From Saturnia japonica (lineage: Eukaryota > Arthropoda > Insecta > Lepidoptera > Saturniidae), in NCBI GenBank assembly GCA_033032175.1, contig CM065323.1:7874001-7938000 (forward strand): a stretch of DNA of 64,000 bases, in the 5' to 3' direction. Below the pieces are notes generated by a model. It had not been told where the DNA came from. It saw only the letters and a list, made by a program, of their open reading frames with translations, and made no database searches. Below, in pieces: positions 44,784 to 56,740 of this stretch (position 1 is its first letter; each line of letters opens with the position of its first letter). Position numbers and translations under genes: made by a program.

Positions 44784-44909
44784 AATTCATAGATCTAATA
44801 AATGCATTCAACTTAAGGGTGATTATATAGAAAAGGAAAAATAGATTTATTGTTTCATTTTATTTAAAACCCTTCTATTCCACGAACTTTTGGACCTCCC
44901 CTCGTAGTT

Positions 44910-45190
44910 TGGTTGTTGGGCAGAAGTGAAGTGGATTGTAAATATAAAGCAGAAAACATGTATTTTGGGATGTCACAAAAACTCCCTAGATAGTTCTGAC
45001 AAGAAAGCCCACCATCATGTCTGATGACCCCACTTTGTATAAAGAATATTTTACGAAGGCTTACAAACATTGACACTAGCAAGTGCATTTTGCGACGACA
45101 AAACAAAAAGAACAAGGAAGGAGGGAACACACTGGCCGAAAGACAGTTCTATAGCTTCACAGTATGGCAAAGATATGACGATGAATGATT
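44910..45190 (-). repeat. Non-LTR retrotransposon fragment, decayed
   Basis: 'aaggaaggagggaacacact' and 'tatagcttcacagtatggca' (45114-45172) resemble 14199-14255 in the non-LTR remnant. Nothing firm was seen at 44910-45100. This could be the continuation of the tail on the other side of the mariner. Confidence 0.4.
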
Positions 45191-45394
45191 GTTATTGCGA
45201 ATATAACAGATAAGAAAAATCAAACACTTATTACATAAACATGTATCTCTATAATATATCTTTGTACTGTTCTTTAATAAATTGATATGCTCCTGTATCA
45301 GTTTATTTTAACTGATAATGTAGAGGAAAATAAAAACTACTTAAATATTTTTACACATTTTTCCTATAGCGGCACCGCAAAGTGACTGCTTTAA

Positions 45395-45730
45395 ACATAA
45401 TGGTAAGGACAATAGAATCCATAAATAACGGCGACAATCTAGTGATTGGTATTCCGTAGTTGTCATGCTGACCTATAAGCCACATGACAGCTTGATGATC
45501 ATCAGTAATTCCTAAACGCGACAAACCAAAACTGAGTCACTTTGACTGGTTTATCATGTGCATGTCGGTCGAGACCTAGTCGGGTACAGATCCCAGCTAC
45601 TACCAGGTATCCAGACCCGATCCGTACCAGGTAACGTGACACGCAGGTATTACCTTGGTGTATGGTGATTGCGATTCAGCTGGATACATGGACGAGTTCT
45701 ACCTGTAACCATATAACAAAAAGACATAAA
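45395..45730 (-). repeat. Repeat family G copy
   Basis: 'gacaatagaatccataaata', 'ttccgtagttgtcatgctga', 'aattcctaaacgcgacaaac' and 'catgtgcatgtcggtcgaga' match family G, with a partly duplicated end around 45650-45710. Confidence 0.5.
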
Positions 45731-45739
45731 TAACATTGT

Positions 45740-46600
45740 TGAAAACATAATAAATGATACTGAATTAAATTACTAAATTAGCTTACTTTGAAAACACATT
45801 ATTTTAGGATCTAGAACTAAGAAACAATGATAAAAAGAATTAAAAAATTAAACTTGAAAGATTGTTCCATAGAACTAAATCTTTAATATAAATTGAACAG
45901 GTTTTAGACTGTGATTTTACTTATTTACACACACTTATATATTATATTACTTTGATAAACATATATGTATAGTATACTTTGGTCCAAATGTTTTATTTTT
46001 CTATAACATCATCACGCAATGATGTAACAAGGTACTGTACGCCGAAGGTCTGTTGTGTTACTGTATCCGTTTTAATAAACGCTATTACATCACACACTCT
46101 TATTTTTCTTGTAAATGGTAGAACAGTACAACGAACTTTGGTAAAATACTTGATGTTTTTTTATAACCTAATTTAAGCCTCAACGTATTGGATTTGTTTT
46201 AAATGTAAATAAGTACTAACAGCAAAAAAAAAAAACAGTTGATATCAGCCAGGGTGCTTGAAAGATTTAACGACTCTGAAGAAAAAAATAGGCTTGAGAG
46301 AAATGGTGATTCGCTGCCTCTGCCTATTCCGCCACAATTGTCATAGAAATTTAATGTATTAAGCATATAAAATTAAAACTTTTTAAATATAAATTTTAAT
46401 TATATCAAGATGCAAATAAAAGTTTCGTTTTCTATACTGCAATTCTTTTGCAATACCGCGCGAGCTTACATGAATTGCTACAAAATGAGAAAGAAATATT
46501 TTACCGTATTTGAAGCCTCAAAAGTTATTCTTATCGTGAAATACGTATAAATACATACACATACCGTGAAACTGTGAGTCCGTCTCTCTGTCCCTCTCTG
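45740..46600. other. AT-rich intergenic DNA, nothing recognised
   Basis: No coding-like ORF or shared repeat was seen. Confidence 0.35.
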
Positions 46601-46627
46601 TGAGTCCGTCCTCCTTTTCATTTATTA

Positions 46628-46758
46628 CGACATAAGGTCCTTCAAGCGTAACATGAAGAGATATTTTATCCAAGGCGGCATGACCTCGACGACTACCAAA
46701 AGATTACCAATCTCTAGGTAGTCGTCGTTGCTTCTGGACTTTGCTTCCCATCAGGGAT
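46628..46758 (+). repeat. Non-LTR retrotransposon 3' tail, plus orientation
   Basis: 'taaggtccttcaagcgtaac' and 'atgaagagatattttatcca' match the reverse complement of 14168-14200, and it ends in 'cttcccatcaggg'. It is the same tail type as 38270-38412 on the opposite strand. Confidence 0.6.
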
Positions 46759-46844
46759 AGTGACGTCATTTCGCAGTACTACCATAAAAAAGGTAATACA
46801 TCAATTAATTATTTTTTTAATGTAGAAATATATACATATTTGGA

Positions 46845-47080
46845 ATCAATCAAATCTCAGCAATAGGCCTGTTTCGGTTATGTAAACAAAACATCATGTT
46901 GAAACCATAGCACGGTGATTAAGGGCAATTTCTAATGACCGCATGGGTTATAGGTTGCATACCGCATGACCTATAGGTTTGTTCCCATAGCTGTTCTTAA
47001 GGGCCAGATAGATCCTCATTAGACTTATCGCGTTACCATGTTAGGCCACATGGTCGCCCAGTAAACACATGACCTATAAT
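46845..47080 (+). repeat. SINE-S copy, decayed
   Basis: 'aaacatcatgttgaaaccat', 'ggccagatagatcctcatta' and 'cgcgttaccatgttaggcca' match SINE-S. The tail after 47045 is rearranged. Confidence 0.5.
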
Positions 47081-47089
47081 TGACATAAT

Positions 47090-48965
47090 CCTTCCATGAC
47101 ATGGGTAAAATTTATGTAAATATGACACGTATTATGTGAATGTGATGTGAAACTAAGGTAACGTGTTTACTAGGCACTTACTAAACTTTACCTGGAACCA
47201 GAGAAGGCGGGGGCGGGAACCGGCCCAATCACTCGTACATTCGCAACTATTATAAATTATAAAGTGCAATTGTTCTCCCCGATTTCACTTTACAAAGTCT
47301 ATCCTAACTGTGCTATAAAGTTAATCGTCTACTTTAATTATATAATTGCATAGAATCAATTACAGTACCTTCAAATAAATTAAACACTAAGAATCGACAA
47401 GGTTTCTTGTAATTAATGTCAAGTTTGTATGTTTTTCCCTAGGCTTGCTTACATTGAAATAATGTTTGTTACTTTTTTATAAAATGCGCTGAGAATTTGA
47501 ATAACTTCATTGAACAGTGGAATAATCTATATATTAATACGTGAAGCAAAAGCTTTTTAAGCGTATTGCGTGCACGGAACACTGTGAGATTTGGCATGGT
47601 TAAAGTTTATAAGGAGAAGGAGGGCAGAAAGCTATAATGTATCTATAATATCTGTTACTAATATATTAAATTAAATAAATGAATACTGCGAATCCTAACC
47701 CGACCAGTGCCATTGAAATTAGGCCCCCCAAAATATTTACATTTTCACTCAATAACATCAAATGGAACAGTTTTTCTGGCGTAGTGAATTTCTATTATAA
47801 TCCTGAGACAGAAATGTCTCAGTCTAACTAAGATAAAGGGTCGAGTTATTCATATAGAAACTTCATTAAACAACTATAGTTAACGTGCTGATCATCTATG
47901 TACATACTATGTATATACCTATATACATGTATTCTTTTTAAATTACCAAGATATAATGGGGAAAATTATACACAAGTCATTGAAATTCGACTAATCGGTC
48001 GCGATATTGAACTGCGCATAATTTGATGCACTTCACGTTTAAACCTTTTTTGTATATTATGATTATGATACGTACCAAGTTACGTAATACACACGTAAGT
48101 TAATTTCCACGAAAGATTGTTTCGACTTTATTGATTGAATATTACGAGCGGTTATTAGTTTTTATAGGCAATATAATACCAATAAAAAATATAAATGTAG
48201 TTATTTTAGTGTTACTCAGCTACGAATGGCATTGAAACGTTAAGATTAGTTAAGAAAATAGATGATTTAATGTTTTTGTTTGTTATTGTTCGTAAATTTA
48301 TGGAAGCCATTGTTCTATAGGCTCTAAATTGCATTCGAGCTCCGATAAGCGTGCTAAATAAGAGTAAAAATCTCTCTGTCCAATTTAGACTGTTATAAAT
48401 TACAAGACAGCGGTAACTACATCACAAAAATATTTTGTAACAAATCCCAAAGTAGAAGAAAAAGCATAAAAAGACAGTTTAAACATACACAAATTTTATC
48501 TGATTGCTAAAATAAATAGTTACAAAGCAAGCTACAAAATTATTATTTAAGAAAAATGATAGAAATAAACTGACAATAAAATGGATACAATATTGTTTTT
48601 TCAAGTATTCTTATAATAATCAACATCAAAATAAAATTTAAATATGTTTTTCCATAATATATTTTAGTTTATGTAATAGCCTACTTATAAATCTTAAATG
48701 GATAAGTACTTACAGTTATATAAACAGGCGTCGAACAACGTTATGTCGACCGCTTCTTGTTATTGAACTGAAACCAGGGCGATGTTTTATTTATATTTCC
48801 AATTGAATTCTTTAGTTGAAAGGATTATGTGGTTCATGAAATGTATCAAAGTGAAATAACTGTAAATTTGGGGACACGCGCTGAAATATATTTGAATTTC
48901 TTATGTTGTAATGATTAAGTAAAATAAACTTTGAGGTCACCGACTACAGTGATGACAGTCTTAAT
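47090..48965. other. AT-rich intergenic DNA with one short hairpin
   Basis: CTGAGACA-GAAA-TGTCTCAG at 47803-47822 is a perfect 8-bp stem with a four-base loop. No coding-like ORF or shared repeat was found. Confidence 0.35.
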
Positions 48966-48972
48966 TTGTTAC

Positions 48973-49570
48973 TAGCGGTGTGCCCGCGGCTCCGCACGCA
49001 TTTGTTACTGCGCGCTAGTTATTTACATCCCGTAATTTTATTTTTACTCAATATGTTGACAAGTCATATGCCGTATCAATTGAGGAGTGGCATGTACTTT
49101 CCGTGTACAATTTTCATCAAAATCGGTTGAATATTATTATTCAATTCTACGATTTCTAACGCATTATTAACGATTATTATAGCATCTTAATTATGGTATG
49201 ATGTATGTTTCCCGTCTATAAAATTTGATCAGAATCGGTTGAGAATTGATGAAAATAATTTTTTTTGAACTTCTTTCTTTTGTATTTCTTGAAGTAATAT
49301 TGGCAATTCTTATGACCCATCAATTATATAATTACTTATACATCTCGTGTAAAATTATTATTGAGATTTCTTATATCCTATCAATTGACCGATGACATAA
49401 GCATCTCGTGTACAAAATTTCATACTAATGGGTCAAGCCGTTTTTGAGTTGAATCCGGGCATACAAACAGACAGACCGACAATTTTTTTTTTAAATGGCA
49501 TATTCGTTATCCTTATCGTTCATATGGGATGCCTATAGAGGAATTTTGTAAAAATATAACCTGTACATAT
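48973..49570 (+). repeat. Repeat family A copy, longest
   Basis: It opens 'ctagcggtgtgcccgcggct' and continues with 'caattgaggagtggcatgta', 'gtgtacaattttcatcaaaa', 'gggtcaagccgtttttgagt' and 'aaacagacagaccgacaatt'. It contains an internal near-duplication ('aaaatcggttg' at about 49120 and 'agaatcggttga' at about 49232). It has no ORF. Confidence 0.6.
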
Positions 49571-50289
49571 ATAACAACAATTTTTTTTTTATTATTATCA
49601 CGTTATCAAAAAAATGTAGCAACGTCAAAAAAAGGTTGAGAACCGCATGCTTCATATTGAAAACCATGAAATTATTTACAGGAGATAATATAATTTAATG
49701 TATTTGAGCACAATGCAAAAATTTTTTTTTTAATCTGAGTAGTTTAGTTTAAGAGATTACTAGCGCGTTCAAACAAAAAAATAACCATGGGTTGAGCTGT
49801 ATAAGTATGTGCATTCAGCAGTAAATCGGGTTAACTATTATATAAAATAATGTTGATGCTTGGATTTTACGCAGAGGATCTATTGCTGCATTTCGGTTTG
49901 CTACGGTCGCAACGCTCTTGGTCCGTCTACTTGTTGAAAATATATATAATGATTCCTTAGGTAGATTATATAACTGGTACTGTATACATAGTCTTTACAA
50001 ACGCTTTACAAGGAAACAGAATTCAAATTGCCACTAAGCCCTTAATAGTTTTAATTGGGTTTTACTCTTAGGTAAACAGGATAATATTACAAAAACATAA
50101 AAGAAAAACATGTTATTTTTAATTATTACAGGCAAGTTGCGATAACAGTTTTAAATTTACTTTGTGACGTAAAAACCCAATAGAAATCGGTTGGGTATTT
50201 ACTTACATATATATACACACTAGCAAGGTGATTATGGTAAACTGAACTAATTAAATGATATTTATTTATTGTAACAGTGAAATAAAAAA

Positions 50290-50814
50290 ATAATCGACTT
50301 CAAAATGAATTAACTCATAATTATGAAATAACATATATATATATATACACGAAATTATCTATACCAAAAAAACGAAATCAAAAGTAATTACGAATTAGGT
50401 ATATTAAGTATATGGTTTCTTGGCTGGCACTGAGCCAACTTCAAGAAATCTATCGGCCCTTAATTTATTTTGTACCTACTTTTGATTTCGTTTTGTCGGT
50501 TGGTTAATTTCGTGTTTAAATAAAATATAATTTCATAATTTTCTGTTTTCTTAAGGGCACTAGAATTTGACCAAAGTCTTGAGATTTCCCTTTGCCACCA
50601 TACCCATAGCTCGTATCAATATGCCAGGCCCTTCACGTATATTCGTTCACGACTAATAGTTTCGGAGAAATGCGAGGACTCACGTTCATTCATACATATA
50701 CCTATAAAATTTGTTTGGAATCCCTAATACATTATCATATGTAAATATGTTGCAGTTCCAATAATATTACATACATACGTGTCGAATTGATAACCTTTTT
50801 TTGAAGTCGATTAA
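50290..50814. repeat. Element with nested inverted repeats
   Basis: The outer ends taatcgacttcaaa (50291-50304) and tttgaagtcgatta (50800-50813) are perfect inverse copies. Inside, 50348-50386 pairs with 50477-50514 through long identical blocks (cacgaaatta, aaaacgaaatcaaaagta). It has no ORF. It could be a MITE, or two facing copies of one lepidopteran repeat. Confidence 0.5.
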
Positions 50815-50819
50815 ATAAA

Positions 50820-52005
50820 GAATCTTGTGACATATGATATTTGTTTCAAATATACAATATGACTAGGGTTGTCATACATTTCTAGGCTCTCGTCGGGAAA
50901 AATAGAGAATAATAACGGATATTTTTTATTGACAACTTCTAATGTATAGTGTTAGACGTAGCTTGATCTTATTTTGCACAAAGATTAATTATTTTTACAT
51001 TTTTATACAACTCAGTGTTGAAGTTTGGTATTAACCTATTGACTCAACAGTTTCTTGTAGCAGGCGATTACTTTCATTGGTCCACAGGCCTGGTATTATT
51101 GAAAAAAAATCATCGCAAGCAATCATTCGCATAAAATGAGCATTTTGCACGCTTTCTTTCAGAACTTCTTATATCTGAAACCACATCTCTACTACAAAAT
51201 ATTTTTCCTTGAACTCTTCCATATTATCATTCTCCTTCAAATGTTATTGATGAATGCAACCATTGCCCAAAATCTCCACACCATTTTCTTCCATCCCCAA
51301 CGCGGCCAAATAAATATGACACGAGAATTTAAAATGCCGTAACTGCGTGTCAAAACAGGACGTACCTATGTAATAGTACTTTTTCCAGCACACGACAAGG
51401 CGTAATGACACTGAGAGTCCCTATATATCGAGACGAATGACAACTGGCAACCCTAAACTTCGAAACATGACTCGTTAAACCGTAAATTTAATTTCCTAGA
51501 GATCGTATTAAATGGATATTTATTAGAATTCTCTGAATGCATTACTGAAACAGGCACAAGGACAGTACTCGAACGTACAATCGTAAGTAAAATCTATATG
51601 ATACAAGTATATGAATGATGTTATTAAAATGTTACTTCATTTAAGATTGTACGGTTTTCACTAGTTTCATTTAAATAGCGTCTTAATAGCCTAGCTGAGA
51701 CGGGCAGCGTAACGGCATTATCGGACATTGTTTATTGTGGTCGTCTTATTAAATGAGATCTACACGATCCGATAGCTCGATCGAGAATGTTACTATTGTG
51801 CTTGCGGTCACAGCGCACACTTGTTGCTATCGCACACAACCGATAGGGTGCGAGTCAATAGTACGGACACTTAGTCATAAGTCCGTGATTTCATAATCAT
51901 ATCGCCTATTCTTCGACTTATTAAATAATTATAAAACTTAATATGATGTGTTGGTAGAGGAGGCCAGCACTTATAACTCTAGCTCAGCAAAAGACATACG
52001 TACAT
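50820..52005. other. Intergenic DNA, nothing recognised
   Basis: The 68-codon ORF at 51136-51342 is hydrophobic by composition but has no recognisable domain, and is not accepted. No other structure was seen. Confidence 0.3.
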
Positions 52006-52009
52006 TTAT

Positions 52010-52130
52010 TACTAGCTGTGCCCGCTGCTTCGCTCGTGTGGGGACGACAGAAGAACGCGTTATGCTTATAAAAATCGTAGTTTATTAAAACTTTAATAAC
52101 TTCTTTTTGAATGAAGATATTGTGATATTT
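52010..52130 (+). repeat. Repeat family D copy
   Basis: 'actagctgtgcccgctgctt', 'cgcgttatgcttataaaaat' and 'cgtagtttattaaaacttta' match 650-700. The family B-like opening is joined to a different body. Confidence 0.5.
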
Positions 52131-52348
52131 TATTTATTTATTTACAAGTCCAATTGTACATGGTTAGTGTTAACATCACTCGTGCATTATGGTCCCTGCG
52201 TGTTACTAACGTGACAATAAAATATTACATAATATTTTTACTTGCACATAAATCATGGATGTATGATTTATATTAGTGACAATAGCGATAACTTTTAACT
52301 ATTGGTATAAAAAAATTCTAATGTAAATTTTACATTATTATCTTATTA

Positions 52349-52620
52349 TGGCTCAGCGGTAGCTTATACGGAAACCGTGTCGATCGACGTGTAGGAAAAC
52401 ATCGTGATGAAAACATAATAGGGCATTTTCTAATGCCAGCCTACATAGCTAGCACCCTTAAGTTGAAAATCTGTCGCCAAGCACCTTCGGGTGTGTTCCG
52501 GCAGCTGCACTTAACAGCCAATTACCCTACTTGGTTTAAGGTGTCACTATCTTCGGCTACATCGTCACTTAACATCAAGTGCAATTTGTGGCCAAACGCT
52601 AAACCTATATATATTTAAAA
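52349..52620 (+). repeat. SINE-S copy with A box but no B box
   Basis: The A box is intact (tggctcagcggtagc, 52349-52363) and the sequence follows the tRNA-like head to 'gtcgatcgacgtg'. It then jumps to 'taggaaaacatcgtgatgaa', missing about 46 bp that holds the B box in the copy at 33605. The body and tail ('aagttgaaaatctgtcgcca', 'ttccggcagctgcacttaac', 'cgtcacttaacatcaagtgc') are well kept. Loss of the B box should cripple RNA polymerase III transcription. Confidence 0.75.
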
Positions 52621-52770
52621 AAGTGCGCTACATTGTTTTCCATTATTTCAAAACGTATTTTTTGACAAGTATAATTATTTTTGGACTAGGCTATATATTT
52701 CTTTCCGCACGTCCATAGATTTCGATTGTAGGAAAGCCTACCGCAGGGCAATTTGCGTCACAGAGAAATC

Positions 52771-52811
52771 TATATAAAGGCCAAATGGTAGAAGCGCCCG
52801 CGCCGCGCAGT
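52771..52811 (+). promoter_or_regulatory. Possible core promoter
   Basis: tatataaagg (52771-52780) is followed by a GC-rich stretch and a 'gcagtctc' that resembles an insect initiator (cagt at 52808-52811). The spacing is a few bases longer than usual. No convincing coding ORF follows in this window. Confidence 0.25.
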
Positions 52812-52929
52812 CTCTTAAAAGTATTTATTTTTAGAAAACCGTGTTCTTTCCAGTTACTTAGCTCGTTCGACCTCACAGATCGTTCTTATATCAACAAAGA
52901 CATCAAATTTTTTCTTTTAGATCTGTTGA

Positions 52930-55050
52930 AAATGATAATTAAAATTAATTTATCACAATAATTCTCATAGAAAATGAAAAGACATAGAGGAGACATGATT
53001 AAACTTCTAAATAATACCTATTTGTTTCAAAAATGAGCAAGTATTTTATGACACTTTCTTTTGATAAACCATCATTAATTTTAAAAAAATATATCTTATT
53101 AACTACTTCTACAAATCTATGCAAACTGAACCACAAGTAACTTGTAGGCATTCATTTAATATAATATGTTCTGATATTATAATGGAATGAATTTTGCCAA
53201 AACATTAATAATACAGTGTTTATTTATACATGTTAAAAGGAATAGAGTGGAGTTATATTTATTTTAAATCTTGCATTTACGCCTAACATTTCATCAAAGT
53301 GAGAGATGGTACTTACATGTCAATCATCGATCACAGTTAAAATTTTTATATTTTTATGTTATGATTATAAGTTTTTTTTACATTATAAATTTACATTCAA
53401 AACCATATAAAGCGTTCAATGTAGGTAAAAATAATTTATGCATATTATAAAATGAAATTATGTAAATTTTAATAATTTCAACAGATTTATTTCAATTAAT
53501 CTATCCCATAAACTACATAAAGAGCATAACCCTAAACGTAAAATTAAACGATTTCTGCTTATTTCATACCTAACACATTCAATATTCATCTTCCATTTTC
53601 CCACAATATGCGATTTACATGGAACTAAATTGATTCTGTGTCGACACAGAGCAACGAGTGTCAATCGATGGAATAATGCCAAAGTGTAGAACGGTTTAAA
53701 AATCAACAGGGTTGTTATGCGTGTTAACGTCGCGACGCGACACTACGGTAGCTTTGATCTTTTCCTAAACGAAGGTGACTTATATCGTACCAAATGAAAA
53801 AAAAACTTTTATCGCTTTTATAAATGAAGATAAGTGACGTTTGTAATGCGTAAAATTTATAGGACGGTGTAAAAGACAAACTACACTAAATTCATACATG
53901 AACTAGTGACATTTTAGGATGTGTAACATACAACCATACATTAATAATTAATTTTGTATTATTATACCAGAATGCGAAAAAGGAGGGTTACGTTTTTCGA
54001 GATAATGTATGTATGTATATATATTTCTTATGCAGGCTCTGTAGCATAAACGACTTGATGAATTCCCCAACTGCAATAACTTTTAACATTATTATATATT
54101 ATAGTATTATATTCAATTATTTACGTTAGTCATAGGTATCGAACAAAGAAAGATTTCATGGTGCATTTCAAATAAAATTCTTTAGTTTAAAGAGATTTGT
54201 TTTATTATTTTTCTTTAATTTTTAATAATTTAAATTTTTTTCTGCAAGCTTTTGCCCCCTTTTCTGTTTACTGGCCGACAGAATGAGGATCGTGTGTGCA
54301 AGGAAAGAAGGGGTGGGAAACTCCTCTAGGCTAATTTTGTTATTTGAAGTTTAATTAACGGTAATGAGTTTTTTTACCGAGAAAATAATTGTATTTGCAG
54401 TGAACGTAAAGAACAATTGTAAGGTAATTCTAAATTTCATAAATTTATTCCATAATACATACTTTAAACATATAAAAACAACAGGAGATAGGATAGTACC
54501 AAAGTATGTTGTTATTAATTTACATTTCCAAAAATTTGTGTCCCGATCCGTGCTGGTAAAGATTTTTAAGAATTATTTTTTATTTTGTAGGTACTTAATA
54601 GTCAATGATATACATAATTTGTTTTATATAGCAAATATATCTATGCAAATTACCTAAACTAGGAATAAAAATTGGTGTTATTTAATTACGTAGTTTTGTT
54701 TGGTGTTATTGTAGAAACGAGAGAACCTCCCATTTAATATTGAAGTACGACGTCTGGGAATCAAATACATACATTAGATATATTATCACTCAGTTATATG
54801 GACTTTTTTAAAAGTTAAATTATATTATAAGTTTAGCGAACGAAGTCACGAGCAGAGACAGGTAATTAATTCCCCTTTGCGCTGTTTTGGCAAAACAAAA
54901 ACCATATATAAATACTATATACGAACACAAAAACGAGATTAGAAGAATCAAAAATCATCGTTTACTATTCCTCTAATCATTCGAATTAATAGTATACCTT
55001 GAACTAGCTAAGTATGATCAACGTCATGACTCTGGGAGAAAGGTCATTGT
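52930..55050. other. AT-rich intergenic DNA, nothing recognised
   Basis: ORFs at 53458-53706 (minus) and 54364-54657 (plus) have AT-driven composition and no domain. No repeat class was identified. Confidence 0.35.
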
Positions 55051-55074
55051 TAATCTTTATACAATTAATATAAT

Positions 55075-55532
55075 TGTAGTGTCTGTTTGTAATGTCCAAA
55101 ACAACAGCTTTTTACCAAATGCATATAAAATTATAGACAGTACTTATAACTAAAAAATATTTTTTCAATGTTTGTCTGTCTGACTGTTTGTTTGTTCCGG
55201 GTAGTTTCCTGATGTTATAAGGAGTAACTTGGGCTTCTTTTATTTCAAAAAAGAATTAGGGTTCCGCGCAAATAGAAAAAACTGGTTATGATGAATCAAT
55301 TCGGGTGCTTAAATTGCTTACGCTGAGTAAACCATAAAACATATATGAAATTTATGTACCACATAATTGTAGGCATTAAATAGACCTATCAGAAAGTCAG
55401 CAATAGGAATCTGTCTATCTTCCATGGATCACTCACAATAAGCATGTTATCTTTAAAATAACCAGGAGTGGGGTAACATGATCGACGGCGTTCTGTAGTC
55501 CACGCGAGCACAGCCGTGGGCACAGCTAGTTT
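55075..55532 (-). repeat. Repeat family B copy, minus
   Basis: 'aacaacagctttttaccaaa', 'tgtttgtctgtctgactgtt', 'ctgatgttataaggagtaac', 'tcaattcgggtgcttaaatt' and 'cgcgagcacagccgtgggca' give the whole family B order in reverse. Confidence 0.7.
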
Positions 55533-55674
55533 AGTAAATAAGGAAAACGTTTAAATATATTTTTCCTTGAAGAGTCTCAAATTTAAATACTTACACAAAA
55601 TATTTAGAATAACAAAGTAAATATTTGTTTTGTTGAATGGACACGCAGAGATTCTTAAAATTATATATTTAGTG

Positions 55675-55810
55675 TTTGTTTGTTTGTTTGCACGCGTTAG
55701 TCTCTGGAACTACTAGTCAGATTTGAATAAATATTTTTGCATTTCATAGCCCATTTTTCGAGAAAGGTTTTCGGCTATATAACTTCATACTACCACTCTA
55801 AGAAGTGCAG
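55675..55810 (+). repeat. Repeat family E copy
   Basis: 'gcgttagtctctggaactac', 'tttcatagcccatttttcga' and 'ggctatataacttcatacta' match 57188-57300. It is followed by a 20-bp direct repeat ('gtattgtctgcgaa' twice, 55812-55846). Confidence 0.55.
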
Positions 55811-56039
55811 CAGTATTGTCTGCGAACACGGCGGTATTGTCTGCGAAAAATTAGTCCAGACTTCCGGTTGTCCAGTTTTAAAAAGTTAAATATTGCTGCG
55901 AGTGAATACGTACGACGCGACGGAGAGCTCCCAGTGAACCCCCCATGCGATATAAGAGGACACAGCATTGCAGCTGCATTTTACTAATTTTACTAATTTT
56001 TTTATACGATGACTAAATATCTGTATTAAAGTAAGAACG

Positions 56040-56510
56040 CATGAATCTGATTAAATACAATACTTATACATAATAAGTAGATATTTCAATTGTATTTTAA
56101 TTTTTGCTTACGACTGTCTCGTACAATGACTCATCTAAATTCACAGTACACAGGATACGTGTGATTCTGCCAAGCACATCACAAATCAGTTGACACGTTC
56201 TTAGCGTGTTTAACGAAGTTATTTATTTTTATAAGTACCTACCTAAAAAGCAGCAGAAAGCTATAATCTCACTATACATTTTCGGATTTGTTCAAGCATG
56301 TGGATCAATCTATATAAATCACAACAAAAGAGCTCTATTTTAAAAATATATAACAACACAACAATTTTCATTGAAAAAAAAAAATTATCTTTAACTAAGT
56401 TCCGATGCTTAAACTATGCCTGTAATATGGAAGCATGAAATGAAATACTAATTTAAACAAAAAATAGCTGATATATGTACATTTGATATTTTGCTTAATT
56501 ATATATTGGA
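56040..56510. other. AT-rich intergenic DNA, nothing recognised
   Basis: No coding-like ORF or shared repeat was seen. Confidence 0.35.
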
Positions 56511-56514
56511 TATT

Positions 56515-56740
56515 TTAAGCCATCATATTAGCCGAAAGACTTCCACTGTTGGACATAGCGTTACCCAAAGATCGCCACAATAAAGACCGGCGCCAGCGAG
56601 TTCTCACAAACTTCACCAGATCCCTGGTCCACGTTGTAACGGGTCTACCCACGATGAGTCTTCCGATACGTGGTTGCCACTCGAGAATACATTGACCTCG
56701 AGAACTCTACGGTCTTCGACTCTTCGATTTATTTAAATGC
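56515..56740 (-). pseudogene. RTE-type retrotransposon tail fragment
   Basis: 'ccgaaagacttccactgttg', 'gcgttacccaaagatcgcca', 'acgggtctacccacgatgag' and 'gtggttgccactcgagaata' parallel the reverse complement of the RTE C-terminal region at 13060-13270. Reading frames are broken. Confidence 0.65.

Larger units (their letters stand above)
38522..44904 (+). mobile_element. Mariner element split by a Jockey insertion
   Basis: The left end (38522-38553) and the reverse complement of the right end (44873-44904) match at 26 of 32 positions, including an uninterrupted gggaggtccaaaagttcgt. TA dinucleotides lie immediately outside (38520-38521 and 44905-44906), as mariner insertion requires. Removing the inserted retrotransposon and one copy of its duplication leaves 1,286 bp, the normal mariner size. 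The transposase remnant is at 43799-44783. Confidence 0.92.

Noticed and set aside
51136..51342. 68-codon hydrophobic ORF, possible signal peptide
   Set aside because: Hydrophobicity follows from T-rich DNA; no cleavage site, TATA box or poly(A) context supports it.
54364..54657. 97-codon plus ORF rich in Asn, Ile and Phe
   Set aside because: The composition is what AT-rich non-coding DNA gives; no domain or promoter was seen.
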